Shown here: positions 35,544-44,427 of the stretch, in pieces
Position numbering within the stretch: the first letter of the stretch is position 1
Layout of the letters: each line of letters starts with the position of its first letter
Notes under the pieces: generated by a model
What the model was told of the DNA's origin: nothing
What the model saw: the letters and a program-made list of their open reading frames with translations, nothing else
The model's database searches: none
Assembly (NCBI RefSeq): GCF_003944835.1
Contig: NZ_RWIV01000001.1
Span: forward strand, 4,391,501-4,455,500
Source: Bacillus sp. HMF5848
GTDB taxonomy: Bacteria; Bacillota; Bacilli; Bacillales; HMF5848
Direction of reading: 5' to 3'
DNA: 64,000 bases
Program-made: the position numbers and the translations under genes

Positions 35544-37261
35544 GACATATCCCCCATTTGCGTTTGAACCATTTCATAGTAATATCCTTTTTTCTGTATT
35601 AATTGTTCATGAGTACCCTCTTCAGCAACCTCACCGTGCTTGAGGAAATATATATAATCCATGTTTTCCATCCAGTGAAGTCTATGCGTAGCAAGAAAAA
35701 CTAGCTTTTCTTCAAACAACGATAACATCGTTTGTTTCAGGTCATATTCTGTTTCAATATCAAGATGAGCTGTTGGTTCATCTAATAATAATATCGGCCG
35801 ATTATCAAGAAAAGCACGCGCGATGGCAACACGTTGTGCTTGTCCCCCACTTAGCATACGCCCTCCTTCTCCAATTTTTTCATCCAAACCATGTGGCAGC
35901 TCCTCAATAACTTTAGTAAGACCTGCTTGTTGCGCTGCCCATCTAACCTCTTCTTCCGATGCATCTGGCTTATAAAAAGCAATATTATGCCTAATCGTTT
36001 CATGAAATAAATATGGATGCTGAGGAATATAATTTAGTTGTTTCTGCCAATCCTCTCGCTGTAAATGATTAAAAGATTGGCCGTCAATCCCAATCTGGCC
36101 TGAACTCGCTTCAACAAATCCACCAATAACGTCAACTAACGTTGATTTACCTGCACCACTTTCTCCTACGATACCAACTTTTTTGAAACCATTTAACGTT
36201 ACATTCACATTTGTAAGGGAAGGGGCACTTTCTTCATCATGCTGAACAGCAACAGACGAAATTCTTAAATAGGAGGACTGATTCCACACTTTAAGCGGCT
36301 TACCTTGTTTGTATTGAAACTTTGGCATTGAGACAATGTTTAATAGCTTCTTTCCCGCTTCCATACCATTTAAAGTCGCATGATAATCTGATCCTATTTC
36401 TCTAATAGGTAAAAAATACTCTGGCGCTAAAATTAATATCGCAAGCGCGACCTGTAACGTCATTTCCCCTTCAACTAGTCGTAAGCCTAAAAACACCGCA
36501 ACGGTAGCGACGGAAAGCATCGTAAAGAAATCCATTGCAAATGACGATAAGAAAGCCATTTTCAATGTGCCCATTGTCGTTTTTCGATAACGTTCACTAA
36601 CATCTTTAATTTTATCTGTATGTGCTCGACTTCGTCCTAAATACTTTAACGTCTCTAGTCCTCGTAATGAATCCACATAATGATTTGATAACACACGGTA
36701 CATACTCCATTGCTTGTCTGCTTTTTTTTGAGCAGCTAATCCTAGTAAAATCATGAACATGATCAGAATTGGTAGCGTTACAATGAGAATAATAGCAGAA
36801 GTACGGTCTTGCAGAAGAATGTAAATAACGATTAAAGCAGGAACAACCGCCATGCTTGACATTTTGGGTAGGAATATCATGATGTATTGCTTAAACTGTG
36901 TCACTCCCTCTAACAAAAGAGTCACTACATTTCCTGTACCTAGCTTCTTTGAAACCCGAGGCCCCAGTTGAAAAAGATTGTCTAAAGCTTTATTTCTTAA
37001 GTCTGCACCTATTGTGTCTGCGTATTTAAAGACAATCTTTTGCTTGAGGTGATGAATGGCATGCCGCATAAGAAATGTCAGGAGAAAATATAGCATTTCC
37101 GAATAGACCATATGAATAGGTCCTTTATTAAAAAGATGAGTGACCACCTCTGCAAGCCATATGGCCTGCAGAATGATGGACACTCCTTGAAGAATGCTTA
37201 ATCCAATTAAAGTAGATAAGATAGTTTTCATGCCTTTATATCGAAGTAAATCTTTATCCAT
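35540..37261 (-). CDS. cydD: ABC transporter CydD, cytochrome bd assembly
   Basis: 573 aa partner of CydC. The membrane domain begins KGMKTILSTLIGLSILQGVSIILQAIWLAEVV. The ATPase has Walker A GIVGESGAGKSTLVDVI, signature LSGGQAQRVAIARAF and Walker B ILLLDEPTAHLD, with the switch histidine in LATHRLHW. The ATG shares a base with the stop of cydB (TAATG), so translation is coupled. It follows the oxidase subunit genes directly, which supports the assembly role over an unrelated peptide or drug exporter. Confidence 0.93.
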   Translation of the reverse strand: MDKDLLRYKGMKTILSTLIGLSILQGVSIILQAIWLAEVVTHLFNKGPIHMVYSEMLYFLLTFLMRHAIHHLKQKIVFKYADTIGADLRNKALDNLFQLGPRVSKKLGTGNVVTLLLEGVTQFKQYIMIFLPKMSSMAVVPALIVIYILLQDRTSAIILIVTLPILIMFMILLGLAAQKKADKQWSMYRVLSNHYVDSLRGLETLKYLGRSRAHTDKIKDVSERYRKTTMGTLKMAFLSSFAMDFFTMLSVATVAVFLGLRLVEGEMTLQVALAILILAPEYFLPIREIGSDYHATLNGMEAGKKLLNIVSMPKFQYKQGKPLKVWNQSSYLRISSVAVQHDEESAPSLTNVNVTLNGFKKVGIVGESGAGKSTLVDVIGGFVEASSGQIGIDGQSFNHLQREDWQKQLNYIPQHPYLFHETIRHNIAFYKPDASEEEVRWAAQQAGLTKVIEELPHGLDEKIGEGGRMLSGGQAQRVAIARAFLDNRPILLLDEPTAHLDIETEYDLKQTMLSLFEEKLVFLATHRLHWMENMDYIYFLKHGEVAEEGTHEQLIQKKGYYYEMVQTQMGDMS

Positions 37262-38271
37262 TAATAAACCATGTCCTTCCCATCGACACGCTTACGAAAT
37301 ACATAATAGCTCCATATTTGGTATCCTAGCACAAAGGGTAACAACGTAAAGGCTACAATGGTCATGACCTTTAGTGAATACGCCCCTGATGCAGCATTAT
37401 AGACCGTTAAGTCATAGGCACTTCCTAAAGAGCTAATCATCACTCGTGGGAAAAGTCCTACAAATAAAGAAGCTACTGTAAGAGCAATTCCAGCGCCACT
37501 AAGAATAAATGTGATTCCATCACGCTTTTGCTTTAGCATTAGAATAGCAACTGCATAACATATAACAACCCCAACAATCATCGGTATTGTCACATTCCCT
37601 CTGAAAGTAAATAAGTCTGTCTCCACGTAAGATAAAGCAACGAATGCTACTAGTGCAAGAAGCAAGGCATACATAACCTTCCCCGCTAATTCACGCGCAC
37701 GCTCCTGCAAATCTCCTACTGTTTTTAGGGCTGTAAACATAAGACCGTGGAAAAAACATAATAGTGTAACAGCAACGCCACCTGCAACAGTATACACGTT
37801 AACATAATCAGTAAATCCTGCGCGCAATGTCATCGTTTCATCAATCGGCATTCCTCTTAATATACTAGAGAACAAGACGCCAAATAAGAAAGGCGGTAAA
37901 ATACTACCGATAAAGATGATCCAATCCCACGATTTTACCCAGCGAATGTCTTCCACTTTTCCTCTAAATTCGAACGCAACCCCTCTACCGATCAGGGCAA
38001 GAAGGACGAACACAAATGGAATATAATATCCACTAAACATTGTTGCATACCAATGAGGGAACGCGGCAAATATTGCTCCCCCCGCTGTTAATAGCCATAC
38101 TTCATTTGCATCCCAGAAAGGGCCGATTGTATTCACAAGTATTCTTCGTTCAAATTCATTTCTCCCTAGAAATCTGCTAGCCATCCCTACGCCAAAATCA
38201 AAGCCTTCTAGAAAAAAGAAACCGATAAATAAAACAGCTACTAATATAAACCATAATTCACTTAAGGCCAT
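37261..38271 (-). CDS. cydB: Cytochrome bd ubiquinol/menaquinol oxidase subunit II
   Basis: 336 aa. Subunit II of the bd-type terminal oxidase, with about eight to nine membrane segments and no haem ligands of its own. The opening LSELWFILVAVLFIGFFFLEGFDFGVGM and the WDANEVWLLTAGGAIFAAFPHWYAT block are family hallmarks. It overlaps cydA by one base (TAATG). Together with cydA it reduces oxygen at low concentration without pumping protons, which fits survival under oxygen limitation. Confidence 0.95.
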   Translation of the reverse strand: MALSELWFILVAVLFIGFFFLEGFDFGVGMASRFLGRNEFERRILVNTIGPFWDANEVWLLTAGGAIFAAFPHWYATMFSGYYIPFVFVLLALIGRGVAFEFRGKVEDIRWVKSWDWIIFIGSILPPFLFGVLFSSILRGMPIDETMTLRAGFTDYVNVYTVAGGVAVTLLCFFHGLMFTALKTVGDLQERARELAGKVMYALLLALVAFVALSYVETDLFTFRGNVTIPMIVGVVICYAVAILMLKQKRDGITFILSGAGIALTVASLFVGLFPRVMISSLGSAYDLTVYNAASGAYSLKVMTIVAFTLLPFVLGYQIWSYYVFRKRVDGKDMVY

Positions 38272-39671
38272 TATTGATACACCTCCTTGTCAAATGGGTC
38301 GACAGATACATTAATATCATCTTGAACAGCATAATGATGCTCTGTGCCTTTTTTAATTTCTTTTACAAACAAGTACACCAATACGACCGCCAGTGCTGTA
38401 TATATAGTCGTGAATGCAATGAATGAGAATAATAAAGATGCCACTGATACATTCGGTGATATCGATGCCGACGTAGTCATCAACCCAAATACCGTCCAAG
38501 GCTGACGTCCTATTTCTGTCATGATCCATCCAGCTGTATTTGCTATGAACGGAAATGAAATAAGGCCGACCATGATTTTAAGATACAACGTTTTTGACAT
38601 TAGTCTTTCTATGTAGCTATACCAGAGCCCCATTGCTGCTACGAGTAGCATAATCATTCCTGCAAGCACCATGATTCGGAAGCTCCAAAATGTTGTTTTT
38701 ACAGGTGGAATATAGTTTCCTGGTCCATACTTTTCTTCATATTGTTTTTGCAAGGTAAGCATACCTGGCACGGATCCTTCAAGCTTTTCATACGTTAAAT
38801 AACTTAATGCAAATGGAATAGCTATTTCAAAATTATTGCGCTGATTTTCTGTGTCAATAATAGCAAACATATTCCAAGCGGCAGGATCTCCACTGTCCTC
38901 CCATAATGCCTCACTAGCCGCCATTTTCATTGGTTGAGACTCCATTAAATGTTGTGCTTGTTCATGCCCACTAAGAGCCACACCTAAACCACCCACCATG
39001 GCAACTACCATTGCAAAGTTAAAGGACTTTTTGAAGATTTCAACTTCTTGTTTTTTCAACAGTTTATACGCACTTACACCACCAATGAAGAATGCCCCTG
39101 TTGCTAATGATCCGAAGATAACGTGAGGAAATTCAACAAGCAGCTGTGGATTTTTTAAAAGAGCGAAAAAGTCATTCATCTCTGCTCGTCCATTTCGAAT
39201 AACAATTCCCACCGGCTCTTGCATAAATGCATTCGCAGCTAAAATCCATAATGCAGAAAACATCGTTCCAATCGATACGAGCCAAATACACATTAAGTGA
39301 ACTTTTTTAGACAATCGATCCCAGCCGAAAATCCATAAACCTATAAAAGTAGATTCCATAAAAAATGCTAATAGCGCTTCAATAGCAAGTGGTGCGCCAA
39401 ATACGTCTCCTACAAACCTTGAATACTCTGACCAGTTCATACCAAACTGAAACTCTTGAATAATACCTGTAACAACACCAACAGCAAAGTTTATTAAAAA
39501 TAAGTGCCCCCAGAACTTTGCCATTTTCTTGTAAATCTCTTGGTTTTTCACAACGTAAAATGTCTGCATTAGCGCAACCATAAACACTAACCCAATAGAC
39601 ATTGGCACGAATAAAAAGTGAAAGATTGTGGTGGCTCCGAATTGTAGCCTCGCCAAAAATAATTCTGTCAA
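38271..39671 (-). CDS. cydA: Cytochrome bd oxidase subunit I
   Basis: 466 aa, TTG start with GGAGGG 7 bp upstream. It carries the haems. His18 lies in TTIFHFLF, and the conserved FQFGMNWSEYSRFVGDVFGAPLAIE block and EFPHVIFGS His follow. The quinol-binding loop near residues 285-315 is short, as in other Bacillus CydA (S-class). It is the first gene of cydA-cydB-cydD-cydC. A near-Rex box lies upstream; in B. subtilis Rex represses cyd when NADH is low. Confidence 0.95.
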   Translation of the reverse strand: MTELFLARLQFGATTIFHFLFVPMSIGLVFMVALMQTFYVVKNQEIYKKMAKFWGHLFLINFAVGVVTGIIQEFQFGMNWSEYSRFVGDVFGAPLAIEALLAFFMESTFIGLWIFGWDRLSKKVHLMCIWLVSIGTMFSALWILAANAFMQEPVGIVIRNGRAEMNDFFALLKNPQLLVEFPHVIFGSLATGAFFIGGVSAYKLLKKQEVEIFKKSFNFAMVVAMVGGLGVALSGHEQAQHLMESQPMKMAASEALWEDSGDPAAWNMFAIIDTENQRNNFEIAIPFALSYLTYEKLEGSVPGMLTLQKQYEEKYGPGNYIPPVKTTFWSFRIMVLAGMIMLLVAAMGLWYSYIERLMSKTLYLKIMVGLISFPFIANTAGWIMTEIGRQPWTVFGLMTTSASISPNVSVASLLFSFIAFTTIYTALAVVLVYLFVKEIKKGTEHHYAVQDDINVSVDPFDKEVYQ

Positions 39672-39715
39672 CGTAATCCCTCCTGTAGAAATGTTTAAAT
39701 ATCTGTTAATTTGTT

Positions 39716-39733
39716 ATGTTAATTATTTCACAA
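39716..39733. promoter_or_regulatory. Near-consensus Rex box upstream of cydA
   Basis: On the minus strand TTGTGAAATAATTAACAT aligns with TTGTGAA-N4-TTCACAA with two mismatches in the right half. It lies 45 bp before the TTG start. Combined with the known Rex control of cyd in B. subtilis this is a reasonable assignment. Confidence 0.5.
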
Positions 39734-39848
39734 TGAAAATTGTACCAAAAAAGCATGTTATATATATGAGGTGAATTTGAACTTTCAAAGGTTCTTTTCT
39801 TCGTTTACACAGTGTGAATGTTATATAGAATGAGGGTTTTCGCTAAAA

Positions 39849-39877
39849 AAAGTAGTGGATATACAAATCCACTACTT
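39849..39877 (-). terminator. Terminator of the isocitrate dehydrogenase gene
   Basis: Arms AAGTAGTGGAT / ATCCACTACTT with a 6-nt loop, followed on the minus strand by TTTTTTT-rich sequence. It lies 147 bp downstream of that gene. The rest of the gap to cydA contains the cyd promoter region and no gene. Confidence 0.8.
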
Positions 39878-40023
39878 CTCCCTCAATTTCTTTTGGTTTT
39901 TTTACTAGAATAGCTTTTTGATTGTGAATTAAATGTGAAGTATCCTTTAAAAAATTCAAGATATTTTCAAAAAAATATAACATAATGGTCGTTTTTGGAA
40001 CCTTTTGTTAGTCTTGGATGATA

Positions 40024-41460
40024 TTATCCGTGTACTGCCGAATATCCGGGCTCACCATCAAAGGTGTATAAATTCTCTGTTTTTATAATTTGAAAGTCAG
40101 TTTCTATAATTTTTTGATAAAGTGACACGATATCACTCTCCAGAATTGGCTGGCCATCATCACGTAAAAACCTACAACGCCAATGGTCTGTGCAAAATGT
40201 TTCTGGGAAACCATCCGGATACACTTTTACGCCACGATTTGTAATCACTTGTAAAGCAAGCTTCCCCAGTGAAATAAGCTCTAGCTGCCTACCAAGCTGC
40301 TCGGGACTCCCATTGTCCCAATCTAAAAATATGTCGACACCAACAAGCTTTTTATCTGCTTTTACCTTAGTTGAACTGATTGATTTAAACGCGTCTGTTT
40401 TTTTATAAGAGACCGATGGTAACGTTTCAGGTATTTTCCCTAAATTCGATATAACAGCATTCGCAAATTCCTTTGTGCCGACTTTGCTCTTACTCACACC
40501 CTCGTTATATATATCGTATGTGTGAATTCCTTCCTCTATCGTTCTTAACCAGCCGTTATGAACTCGTTCAGCTACCTCCACTTGCCCGATGTGCTGAAGC
40601 ATCATAACAGATCCTAGTAATAATCCCGATGGGTTGGCAATATTTTGCCCCGCTCTACGTGGCGCTGAGCCGTGAATAGCCTCAAACATTGCACAATGAT
40701 TGCCAATGTTAGCCGAACCAGCTAATCCGACAGATCCGGAAATTTGTGCCGCAATATCTGAAATAATATCACCATATAAGTTCGGCATGACAACAACATC
40801 AAAATTTTCAGGGCTCGCAGCAAGCTTAGCTGCCCCAATGTCCACTATCCACATCTCTTTTTCAATATCTGGATATTCCTGCCCGATTGTTTCAAATACT
40901 TTGTTAAAGAGGCCATCCGTCAACTTCATAATGTTATCCTTTACAAAGCACGTCACCTTCTTCCGTTTGTTGCTACGTGCATACTCAAATGCGTAGCGAA
41001 CGATCTTCTCTGTTCCCGGCCGCGTTATGAGCTTCAAGCATTGATACACATCATTCGTTTGACGGTGTTCAATACCCGCATATAAATCCTCTTCGTTCTC
41101 ACGGATAATCACCACATTCATCTCTGGATGCTTTGTTTGGACAAAGGGATAATACGAAACGGCTGGTCTGACGTTTGCGTATAACCCTAGCGCTTTTCGT
41201 GTCGTTACGTTAAGGCTTTTATATCCACCGCCCTGAGGTGTAGTAATTGGTGCCTTTAAAAACACCTTAGTCCGACGTAACGATTCCCAAGCAGAGGGTT
41301 CAATGCCACTCATGCCACCACGTAAATAGACCTTCTCACCAATCTCTACTGTTTCTATATCAAGCTGTGCCCCGGCTGCATCTAAAATGTTTAATGTCGC
41401 AGACATAATTTCTGGCCCAATGCCATCGCCGTACGCAACTGTAATCGGTGTTTTTTTCAT
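40024..41460 (-). CDS. Isocitrate dehydrogenase of the long (Thermus/Rickettsia) type
   Basis: 478 aa. The isocitrate/isopropylmalate dehydrogenase core spans about residues 1-335: VAYGDGIGPEIM, the substrate loop GGGYKSLNVTTRKALGLYA, IIRENEEDLYAGIEH, the Lys/Asp of CFVKDNIMKLTDG, DVVVMPNLYGDIISD and EAIHGSAPRRAGQNIANPSG. A C-terminal extension of about 130 residues (DWDNGSPEQLG, WRCRF) is not found in the usual 423-aa Bacillus Icd but matches the longer enzymes of Thermus thermophilus and Rickettsia as I remember them. Cofactor is probably NADP. It stands apart from any citrate synthase or malate dehydrogenase gene, so it is likely a second, acquired isocitrate dehydrogenase. Confidence 0.82.
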   Translation of the reverse strand: MKKTPITVAYGDGIGPEIMSATLNILDAAGAQLDIETVEIGEKVYLRGGMSGIEPSAWESLRRTKVFLKAPITTPQGGGYKSLNVTTRKALGLYANVRPAVSYYPFVQTKHPEMNVVIIRENEEDLYAGIEHRQTNDVYQCLKLITRPGTEKIVRYAFEYARSNKRKKVTCFVKDNIMKLTDGLFNKVFETIGQEYPDIEKEMWIVDIGAAKLAASPENFDVVVMPNLYGDIISDIAAQISGSVGLAGSANIGNHCAMFEAIHGSAPRRAGQNIANPSGLLLGSVMMLQHIGQVEVAERVHNGWLRTIEEGIHTYDIYNEGVSKSKVGTKEFANAVISNLGKIPETLPSVSYKKTDAFKSISSTKVKADKKLVGVDIFLDWDNGSPEQLGRQLELISLGKLALQVITNRGVKVYPDGFPETFCTDHWRCRFLRDDGQPILESDIVSLYQKIIETDFQIIKTENLYTFDGEPGYSAVHG

Positions 41461-41494
41461 ATTAACTGCCTCCCTCTATTCATTCGTAGTATTA

Positions 41495-41520
41495 AGAGCA
41501 ATTGCTCTCAAAGTTTTGAG
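41495..41520. promoter_or_regulatory. Two adjacent palindromes upstream of the isocitrate dehydrogenase gene
   Basis: AGAGCAATTGCTCT (41495-41508) is a perfect 14-bp palindrome; CTCAAAGTTTTGAG (41507-41520) is a second with a 2-bp centre. They lie 35-60 bp upstream of the start codon and 54 bp after the 51-aa gene. They could be an operator; as terminators they lack U-tracts. Confidence 0.45.
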
Positions 41521-41573
41521 ATAGATTCCCAACCATTTTTCCCCTTGCGTTTTTCACTTATTGGCACTACCTA

Positions 41574-41729
41574 TTAATCTATACTTTCAATAAATCCACT
41601 ACCATTACACAATGGACATAGTGTAAGCTCTATTGATGTTCGCTCTAGCACCAATCCAACATACTCTCCATTTTTATAAACCTCTTCATACAACAAATCT
41701 CCATGTCCTTCACACATCCAACAATCCAT
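41574..41729 (-). CDS. 51-aa DnaJ-like zinc-knuckle protein
   Basis: This short gene reads MDCWMCEGHGDLLYEEVYKN at its start and has two CxxCxGxG motifs: CWMCEGHG (residues 3-10) and CPLCNGSG (residues 38-45). Four cysteines in two CxxC pairs should bind one zinc ion, as in the DnaJ cysteine-rich domain. An excellent AAGGAGG lies 8 bp upstream of the ATG at 41729, and the frame closes with TAA. Tiny proteins of this type occur in Bacillus (YuiA is one I recall), with no known job. It is followed by the palindromes and the isocitrate dehydrogenase gene. Confidence 0.8.
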   Translation of the reverse strand: MDCWMCEGHGDLLYEEVYKNGEYVGLVLERTSIELTLCPLCNGSGFIESID

Positions 41730-41791
41730 GGCTGATGCCTCCTTTTATTAGTAAAAATAAGAACCTAAAGAAACAAGTTAATATATAAAAA

Positions 41792-41868
41792 AAACCGACT
41801 ACCTATAAGGGTCACGCGCCATGTAGTGCGCTACACACAACTTGGCAACTCCTATAAATAGTCGGTTT
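41792..41868 (-). ncRNA. Long minus-strand hairpin with U-tract: small RNA or stand-alone terminator
   Basis: Outer arms AAACCGACTA (41792-41801) and TAGTCGGTTT (41859-41868) pair perfectly; TATA/TATA and AGG/CCT extend the stem, and an inner TGTAG/CTACA hairpin caps it (41822-41835). On the minus strand eight T residues follow. No protein gene on that strand ends upstream within 800 bp, so it either ends a small RNA starting between 41870 and 42000 or belongs to an unknown leader of the 51-aa gene that begins 63 bp downstream. Confidence 0.45.
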
Positions 41869-41979
41869 ATCCTACCGTCACCTATTTTTACAATGGTCGG
41901 TACAGATCTCCCGATAAAAATCGCATTATTGACTGAGCGTCAACAATTGAATATCCCCTCATTAAGAGAGAAACACTTT

Positions 41980-42155
41980 AATTGGGTACGTATTTGACAC
42001 GAATTGGGTATTTATTCGACATCAATTGGGTACGTATTCGACACGAATTGGGTATTTATTCGACATCAAATGGGTACGTATTCGACACGAATTGGGTATT
42101 TATTCGACACCAATTGGGTACGTACTCGACACGAATTGGGTAACTAGTCGACAAA
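41980..42155. repeat. Eight tandem 22-bp repeats (AATTGGGTA...TCGACA type)
   Basis: Units start exactly every 22 bp from 41980 to 42134. Consensus: AATTGGGTA-nnn-ATTCGACA-nn. Two unit types alternate (ACGTATTCGACACG and TTTATTCGACATC endings), giving a 44-bp dimer. The core GGTAnnnATTCGACA is the same as in the array at 13651-13821 read on its minus strand. Units touch each other, so it is not CRISPR. It sits in the gap upstream of the BceRS-like operon. Confidence 0.9.
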
Positions 42156-42213
42156 CACCCCACGCAAATGCAACCTTAAATAATTTTTGCCCCTCTTGCA
42201 CCGAATAAAACAC

Positions 42214-42265
42214 AAAAATCGGCATACAACACCACAAATAAGTGGTGATATATACCGATTTATTT
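42214..42265. terminator. Hairpin resembling an intrinsic terminator
   Basis: Outer arms AAAAATCGG / CCGATTT with an inner CACCAC/GTGGTG stem; TTTATTT follows on the plus strand and TTTTTG on the minus. No gene ends here on either strand, so its target transcript is unknown. The remaining 42266-42634 is AT-rich promoter-side sequence of the response-regulator gene, in which I see no further gene. Confidence 0.5.
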
Positions 42266-42634
42266 CAATCTCATTTCAAAGACATAGATTCATATTTTCA
42301 CACAAACAATGCTTCCATTGCTTGAGTGCTCATATGTAAAAGTCTTTGTAAATTGTATTGAGAATCTATCCTATATTCACTTTAATAACATTATAAATAC
42401 CGGAAAATATAAATGTCAAATATTACTATTCATATTATGTTATGGACCAATAAACATGCCTAATATTTAACAAAAATTATAACGTAATACTCACCCTTGC
42501 TCACTACATTATTAAAGATGCGAAAACGACCTGAGTCTGTCCTTCATCCAAGCTCACTTCTTAATCATGGTGACAGCTGCCTACTATTTGCTATACACTT
42601 TAACTAATGGAAAATATTGTTCGAGGTGAGATTC

Positions 42635-43336
42635 ATGTTCAGACTACTGTTGATCGAGGATGATACAACGTTGTTTCAAGAGATAAAGGAGCGTTTAGAA
42701 GGTTGGTCTTACGATGTGTATGGGATTACGGACTTCGCAAATGTGATGCAGGAATTTACTACTATTAAACCAGATTTAGTTATCATAGATATTCAGCTTC
42801 CTAAATTTGATGGCTTTCATTGGTGCCGTATGATTCGCTCACATTCAAATGTACCAATTATCTTTCTCTCATCGCGAGATCACCCAACAGATATGGTTAT
42901 GTCGATGCAGTTGGGCGCCGATGATTTTGTTCAGAAGCCGTTTCATTTTGAAGTGCTCATTGCAAAGATTCAGGCTATTCTTCGCCGTGTTTATAACTAC
43001 AATACGGAAAGTCAAATTAAATTAAAAACTTGGTGCGGGGCAACGATAGATTATGAAAGTAACACGGTCACTAATGATAGAGGCTCGATAGAGTTGACAA
43101 AAAATGAAATGTTTATTTTAAAGCAGCTTATCGAGCAAAAAAATAAAATTATCAGCCGTGAGAGTTTGATGAAGGCTCTTTGGGATGATGAACGGTTTAT
43201 TAGCGATAATACGTTAACAGTTAACGTAAACCGGTTAAGAAAGCACTTAGGTGACATTGGATTAGGGACTTATATTGAAACGAAGGTGGGGCAAGGGTAT
43301 ATGGCCATAGAAGAGGGCGGACAAGCCCATGATTAA
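42635..43336 (+). CDS. OmpR-type response regulator, BceR-like
   Basis: 233 aa. Receiver domain with LLLIEDDTTLF, phosphoryl Asp in LVIIDIQLPKFDG and Lys in DDFVQKPFHF; winged-helix domain with ELTKNEMFILKQLIEQ and the recognition region DNTLTVNVNRLRKHLG. Start at 42635 has GAGGTGA; a TTG frame from 42617 begins inside it. The next gene is an intramembrane-sensing kinase and the pair sits before a BceAB-like ABC transporter, so it is expected to turn on that transporter when peptide antibiotics attack the envelope. Confidence 0.93.
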   Translation: MFRLLLIEDDTTLFQEIKERLEGWSYDVYGITDFANVMQEFTTIKPDLVIIDIQLPKFDGFHWCRMIRSHSNVPIIFLSSRDHPTDMVMSMQLGADDFVQKPFHFEVLIAKIQAILRRVYNYNTESQIKLKTWCGATIDYESNTVTNDRGSIELTKNEMFILKQLIEQKNKIISRESLMKALWDDERFISDNTLTVNVNRLRKHLGDIGLGTYIETKVGQGYMAIEEGGQAHD

Positions 43337-44324
43337 GTACTTCTTAAAAGAACGTTTAAGCTGGATACTGTTCTTTTTCTCTATGCATATATTGCTTCTT
43401 TTTGTAACGTACATTGACTCATCGATTCCGTTAGGAGCTATTTTATATGCCATTTTCATCTCAGTCTTACTGTTTCTATTTTTCATCCTGTTTCGCTATC
43501 ACAATGAAACCCGCTTTTACAAAAGTTTAGAAGGCTGGGATTGTGAAACGATAGTAAATCATCCTAATAGCCCTTTTGAAGCAATGGTAAAAGAAAAGCT
43601 TGAAGCAACTTCTGAGCAGCTTAAAACACAGCGCTCCATACATATTTCAATACTCGAGGAAGAACAGGAAAGTAGACTAGCTTGGATTCATGAAGTAAAA
43701 ACACCACTTACCGCTATGCATCTTATGATAGACAGAATACAAGATGAGGCTTTGAAAGAACAATTAACATATGAATGGTTACGCATCCACTTACTTCTTG
43801 ATCAGCAATTACATCAAACTCGCATTTTAAATATTGAGAATGACTTATACATTGAGCATGTAGAATTAAAACCAATCATACATAAAGAAATACGCGATTT
43901 GCATAATTGGTGTCGCCAGAAGGGGATTGGCTTTGATCTTCAATTAGAGGCTACCCATGTTGTCACCGATTCAAAATGGATCGCATTTATACTTAGACAG
44001 CTTCTAACAAATGCTATTAAATATAGTAATGGTACAGATATTTCGATCAAAAGCTATCCAAGAGGCGAACGCATTGTGGTTGAAGTGCAGGATTTTGGTC
44101 GTGGTATTGACGCAAAGGACATGCCACGCATTTTTGACAAAGGGTTTACGTCAACAACTAGGCACCATGACAACGCTGCAACGGGCATGGGGCTGTACTT
44201 AACAAAAAAAGTAGCCAAAGTGCTGCTTATAAAAATAGAAGTACAATCTCAGCTTCACGAAGGAACAACATTTCTGCTAACGTTTCCGAAAAAAAATGAG
44301 TTTATAAATGTAATAAGCATGTGA
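43329..44324 (+). CDS. Intramembrane-sensing histidine kinase, BceS-like
   Basis: 331 aa with two N-terminal membrane segments joined by a very short loop (residues about 12-30 and 35-57), so it has no extracellular sensor. The phosphorylated His is in AWIHEVKTPLTAMH. ATP-binding motifs are LRQLLTNAIKYSNG, VQDFGRGIDAKDM and GMGLYLTKK. BceS-type kinases sense peptide antibiotics only through their cognate transporter. It overlaps the regulator by 8 bp. Its stop codon lies inside a terminator hairpin. Confidence 0.93.
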   Translation: MIKYFLKERLSWILFFFSMHILLLFVTYIDSSIPLGAILYAIFISVLLFLFFILFRYHNETRFYKSLEGWDCETIVNHPNSPFEAMVKEKLEATSEQLKTQRSIHISILEEEQESRLAWIHEVKTPLTAMHLMIDRIQDEALKEQLTYEWLRIHLLLDQQLHQTRILNIENDLYIEHVELKPIIHKEIRDLHNWCRQKGIGFDLQLEATHVVTDSKWIAFILRQLLTNAIKYSNGTDISIKSYPRGERIVVEVQDFGRGIDAKDMPRIFDKGFTSTTRHHDNAATGMGLYLTKKVAKVLLIKIEVQSQLHEGTTFLLTFPKKNEFINVISM

Positions 44325-44344
44325 CAAAAATGTCACATGCTTTT
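44315..44344 (+). terminator. Terminator of bceRS-like genes; also a candidate BceR-type operator
   Basis: AAGCATGTGAC-AAAAAT-GTCACATGCTTTT forms a perfect hairpin with U-tract and contains the kinase stop codon. The same bases form the inverted repeat TGTGACAAAAATGTCACA, which resembles the TGAC-N4-6-GTCA sites bound by BceR-type regulators. It is centred about 72 bp upstream of the start site predicted from TATAAT (44389-44394), whose -35 is poor, as expected for an activator-dependent promoter. Confidence 0.65.
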
Positions 44345-44427
44345 ACAATTTGTTCGGACAATGAAAGGAAAAAGCGATTCAGTCTTTATATAATGAACGT
44401 AACAAAACCACAAAGGGAGTATGAACA

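Noticed and set aside
42026-42208. Plus-strand open frame of 60 codons starting MGTYSTRIGY
   Set aside because: It is a translation of the 22-bp repeats at 41980-42155, not a gene.
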